A DNA stretch of 64,000 nucleotides from an uncultured Microbacterium sp. Its GTDB lineage: Bacteria > Actinomycetota > Actinomycetes > Actinomycetales > Microbacteriaceae. Under the pieces are notes generated by a model. It made no database searches. It was not told the DNA's origin and saw only the letters and a program-made list of their open reading frames with translations. The stretch is taken from assembly GCF_947488465.1 (NCBI RefSeq), contig NZ_CANKZA010000004.1, positions 292,279-356,278 on the forward strand, in the 5' to 3' direction. A program made the translations under genes and the position numbers. Below are positions 62,545-64,000 of the stretch, one piece after another (position 1 is the first letter of the stretch; every line of letters starts with the position of its first letter).

Positions 62545-63327
62545 CTAATCGAAGAGGCAACCTGACGAGCGAACGGTGAACTCCTTCGCATTGCCGAAGA
62601 ACTGCATCCCCCAGTTGCCGATGAAGGGTATGTTCGTGGGCTTATCGGGATTGAAATCGTAGTTGTCCTTGACTGCCCAGCAGTGTTCAGATGTGCGAGC
62701 GACGGAGAACGCTCCGCTCGCCCAGTAGACGTCTCCATCCTCCGCGGTCGCCAGGTATTGCTTGCCGATGCCATCAATCTTGAGCTGCTTGGCCCACGTC
62801 ATGAGGCGTGCGTCGGACGTGTAAAACGCGAAATCGACTTCGACGGTGCCGCCCGCCGCCGAGAAATAATAGTTCAGCAGAGAATTGGGCACATCCTGAT
62901 TGGGCAAGAAGTGGTCGGCGGTGATGGCCTTCCGAAGCTCAGCCTTCGCTGGCGTTGCAGGCGTAGAGCAACGCGGCAATCCAGGTGTGAACCCATCGTG
63001 TCCGGTCTTTACGAACACGTTCGGGATATAGGTTCCATCTGTCAACTTCTCCCATACGTTCGACGTTCCGGCATCGCTTGTCACTGTGGCTCCGCGTGTC
63101 TCACAAGCCACTTCAACCCAAGAGCCGTCTGGGAGCGCTCCGCCAACGCGGTTTGACTCGAGCATTTCTGGAGTGGAGCGCGGATAGATGCCGATATGGC
63201 TCCAGGCGACCTCAAACCGCTCAGAACTTGCGTGTGCTGACGTCGTTCCCATCAGCATCGCGGCAGCAATCGTGGCTACGGCCAGCGCAGCGGCGATAGT
63301 ACGCCGAGGTGATGTGTTCGTGCTCAT
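62545..63327 (-). CDS. Secreted protein of unknown function
   Basis: A 260-residue protein with a typical signal peptide (TIAAALAVATIAAAMLMGTT, then SAHAS cleavage). The mature part starts ERFEVAWSHIGIYPRSTPEM and contains an SH3-like stretch (SWVEVACETRGATV, WEKLTDGTYIPNVFV) seen in cell-wall-targeted proteins. Four cysteines may form disulfides. The catalytic role is unknown. Confidence 0.65.
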   Translation of the reverse strand: MSTNTSPRRTIAAALAVATIAAAMLMGTTSAHASSERFEVAWSHIGIYPRSTPEMLESNRVGGALPDGSWVEVACETRGATVTSDAGTSNVWEKLTDGTYIPNVFVKTGHDGFTPGLPRCSTPATPAKAELRKAITADHFLPNQDVPNSLLNYYFSAAGGTVEVDFAFYTSDARLMTWAKQLKIDGIGKQYLATAEDGDVYWASGAFSVARTSEHCWAVKDNYDFNPDKPTNIPFIGNWGMQFFGNAKEFTVRSSGCLFD

Positions 63328-63457
63328 GCGTCACTCCTTCGGTGCGAATGGCAACCCGCCGTCACCATCCAGTTCCAGGATGCAGATCAGATCAGGAATG
63401 ATGAAGATCTGCTCGACAGTTTGGGTCGAATCTGAGTCATCAGAGGTGGGGGAGCTC

Positions 63458-64000
63458 GTGGACGATCGAGTGATGATGGGTCGCGCGATCCGTGCCGCGC
63501 GGGCACGGGCCGGCTTGTCGATCGCTGGTGTATCGAAGTCGGTTCCGGTGACGAAGTCATCCTTACAGCGCATGGAGATGGGACTCGCGCACGCGACGCT
63601 TCCTGACCTAAGGAGTCTGGATGCCGCGCTCGGCACCGGCACCGAACTCGTGGATCTCTATGAGGCTCAGCGCGCTCGTCGGGAACCTCCGCAGTTTTCG
63701 TTTCATCGAGAGGTCCAAGAGGCCGGGCACAGATGGCCAGCGTCGTGGGCGGGCGCTGTGTGGGTCTCGGTCTCACCGACTCAGTTGGCTGCCGCCCCAC
63801 TGAAGGTTTCACTGACGTGGGGTCCATGGCTATTCGAAACGACTTCGACGGCGCCAGAAGTCGTACTCGAAAGTTACAAGGTGCCCGACGATGTCAGCGT
63901 CGCTCTCCGCCTCACTAGCTCTCGCCTAGGTGTACTGACCCGGATCGTTGTTGACGTAGGGGAGACCTCCGTAGTCGAGTTGGAGCTGTCTAGGTTCCCT
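63458..64000 (+). CDS. XRE-like DNA-binding protein, truncated by window end
   Basis: An uninterrupted plus-strand frame runs from GTG 63458 (alternatives 63401, 63473) through the right edge. It begins with a Cro/C1-type HTH (IRAARARAGLSIAGVSKSVP, then VTKSSLQRMEMGLAHATLPD, LRSLDAALGTGTELVDLYEA). A WPASW-containing effector-like region follows. No stop is seen by 64000. A minus-strand frame over the same DNA (63331-63642) is a shadow of this gene. Confidence 0.65.
   Translation, partial: MDDRVMMGRAIRAARARAGLSIAGVSKSVPVTKSSLQRMEMGLAHATLPDLRSLDAALGTGTELVDLYEAQRARREPPQFSFHREVQEAGHRWPASWAGAVWVSVSPTQLAAAPLKVSLTWGPWLFETTSTAPEVVLESYKVPDDVSVALRLTSSRLGVLTRIVVDVGETSVVELELSRFP

Noticed and set aside
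63331..63642. 103-codon minus-strand frame upstream of the secreted protein gene
   Set aside because: It is antisense to an HTH protein frame that stays open to the window edge; no family and no good SD.

Overview
The window is a high-GC actinobacterial chromosome segment. The core gene content (clpC, lysS, a tilS/hpt/ftsH/folE-P-B-K cluster, PH-domain and DUF3180 genes, a DUF2126 transglutaminase operon), the frequent GTG starts and the pervasive GGATGCC word point to Microbacteriaceae, probably Microbacterium. No rRNA gene or taxonomic marker is present, so the genus is an inference. No CRISPR array or IS element was found.

Layout. (1) 1-1488: the right end of an integrated element that begins outside the window: a small HTH gene, a tyrosine recombinase, and a tRNA-Ser whose 3' end faces the recombinase. 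(2) 1686-36933: core chromosome, with an MFS exporter, L-lactate dehydrogenase, RadA, an ArgA-like acetyltransferase, a transglutaminase / ATP-grasp-alpha-E / transglutaminase / metallopeptidase operon, ClpC, a DUF2975-XRE operon, cardiolipin synthase, LysS, and a long minus-strand operon (tilS, hpt, ftsH, folE, folP, folB, folK, DUF3180, two PH-domain proteins, DUF2520, lysS). Ppa and an M23 peptidase follow. (3) 37139-37453: tRNA-Glu, tRNA-Asp and tRNA-Phe.

(4) 37411-54423: a complete 17-kb actinomycete integrative and conjugative element (AICE) in tRNA-Phe. It is bounded by a 44-bp perfect direct repeat that copies the 3' part of the tRNA. Its backbone is one overlapping minus-strand operon: GntR/KorSA-like regulator, Pra-like activator, FtsK/TraB-like transfer ATPase, lipoprotein, Rep, Xis and Int. 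Its cargo looks like a defence island. At the left end is an Abi_2/HEPN gene behind a terminator-bearing structured leader. At the right end is a four-gene operon built on an AAA ATPase-subtilase (IetAS-like) pair, extended by a zinc-ribbon protein and a three-helix membrane protein. Divergent from it is an XRE-Abi_C pair. Between them lie an ECF sigma/anti-sigma-like pair and a three-gene operon with a DUF7662/GIY-YIG-like fusion and a metallophosphoesterase. The palindrome proposed as the KorSA-type operator (CCTATCTAGATAGG) recurs, slightly degenerate, in the promoter region of the right-hand defence cargo. This suggests that element mobility and defence expression may be linked.

(5) 54424-64000: accessory DNA, possibly a decayed tandem island at the same tRNA site. 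It holds a transketolase fragment, a copper-resistance block (csoR, copZ, copB-type ATPase, DUF6153, DUF305 and F510_1955-type lipoproteins) with a CsoR palindrome, several secreted or hypothetical proteins, a probable recombination junction near 61020, and an XRE-type gene that runs off the right edge.
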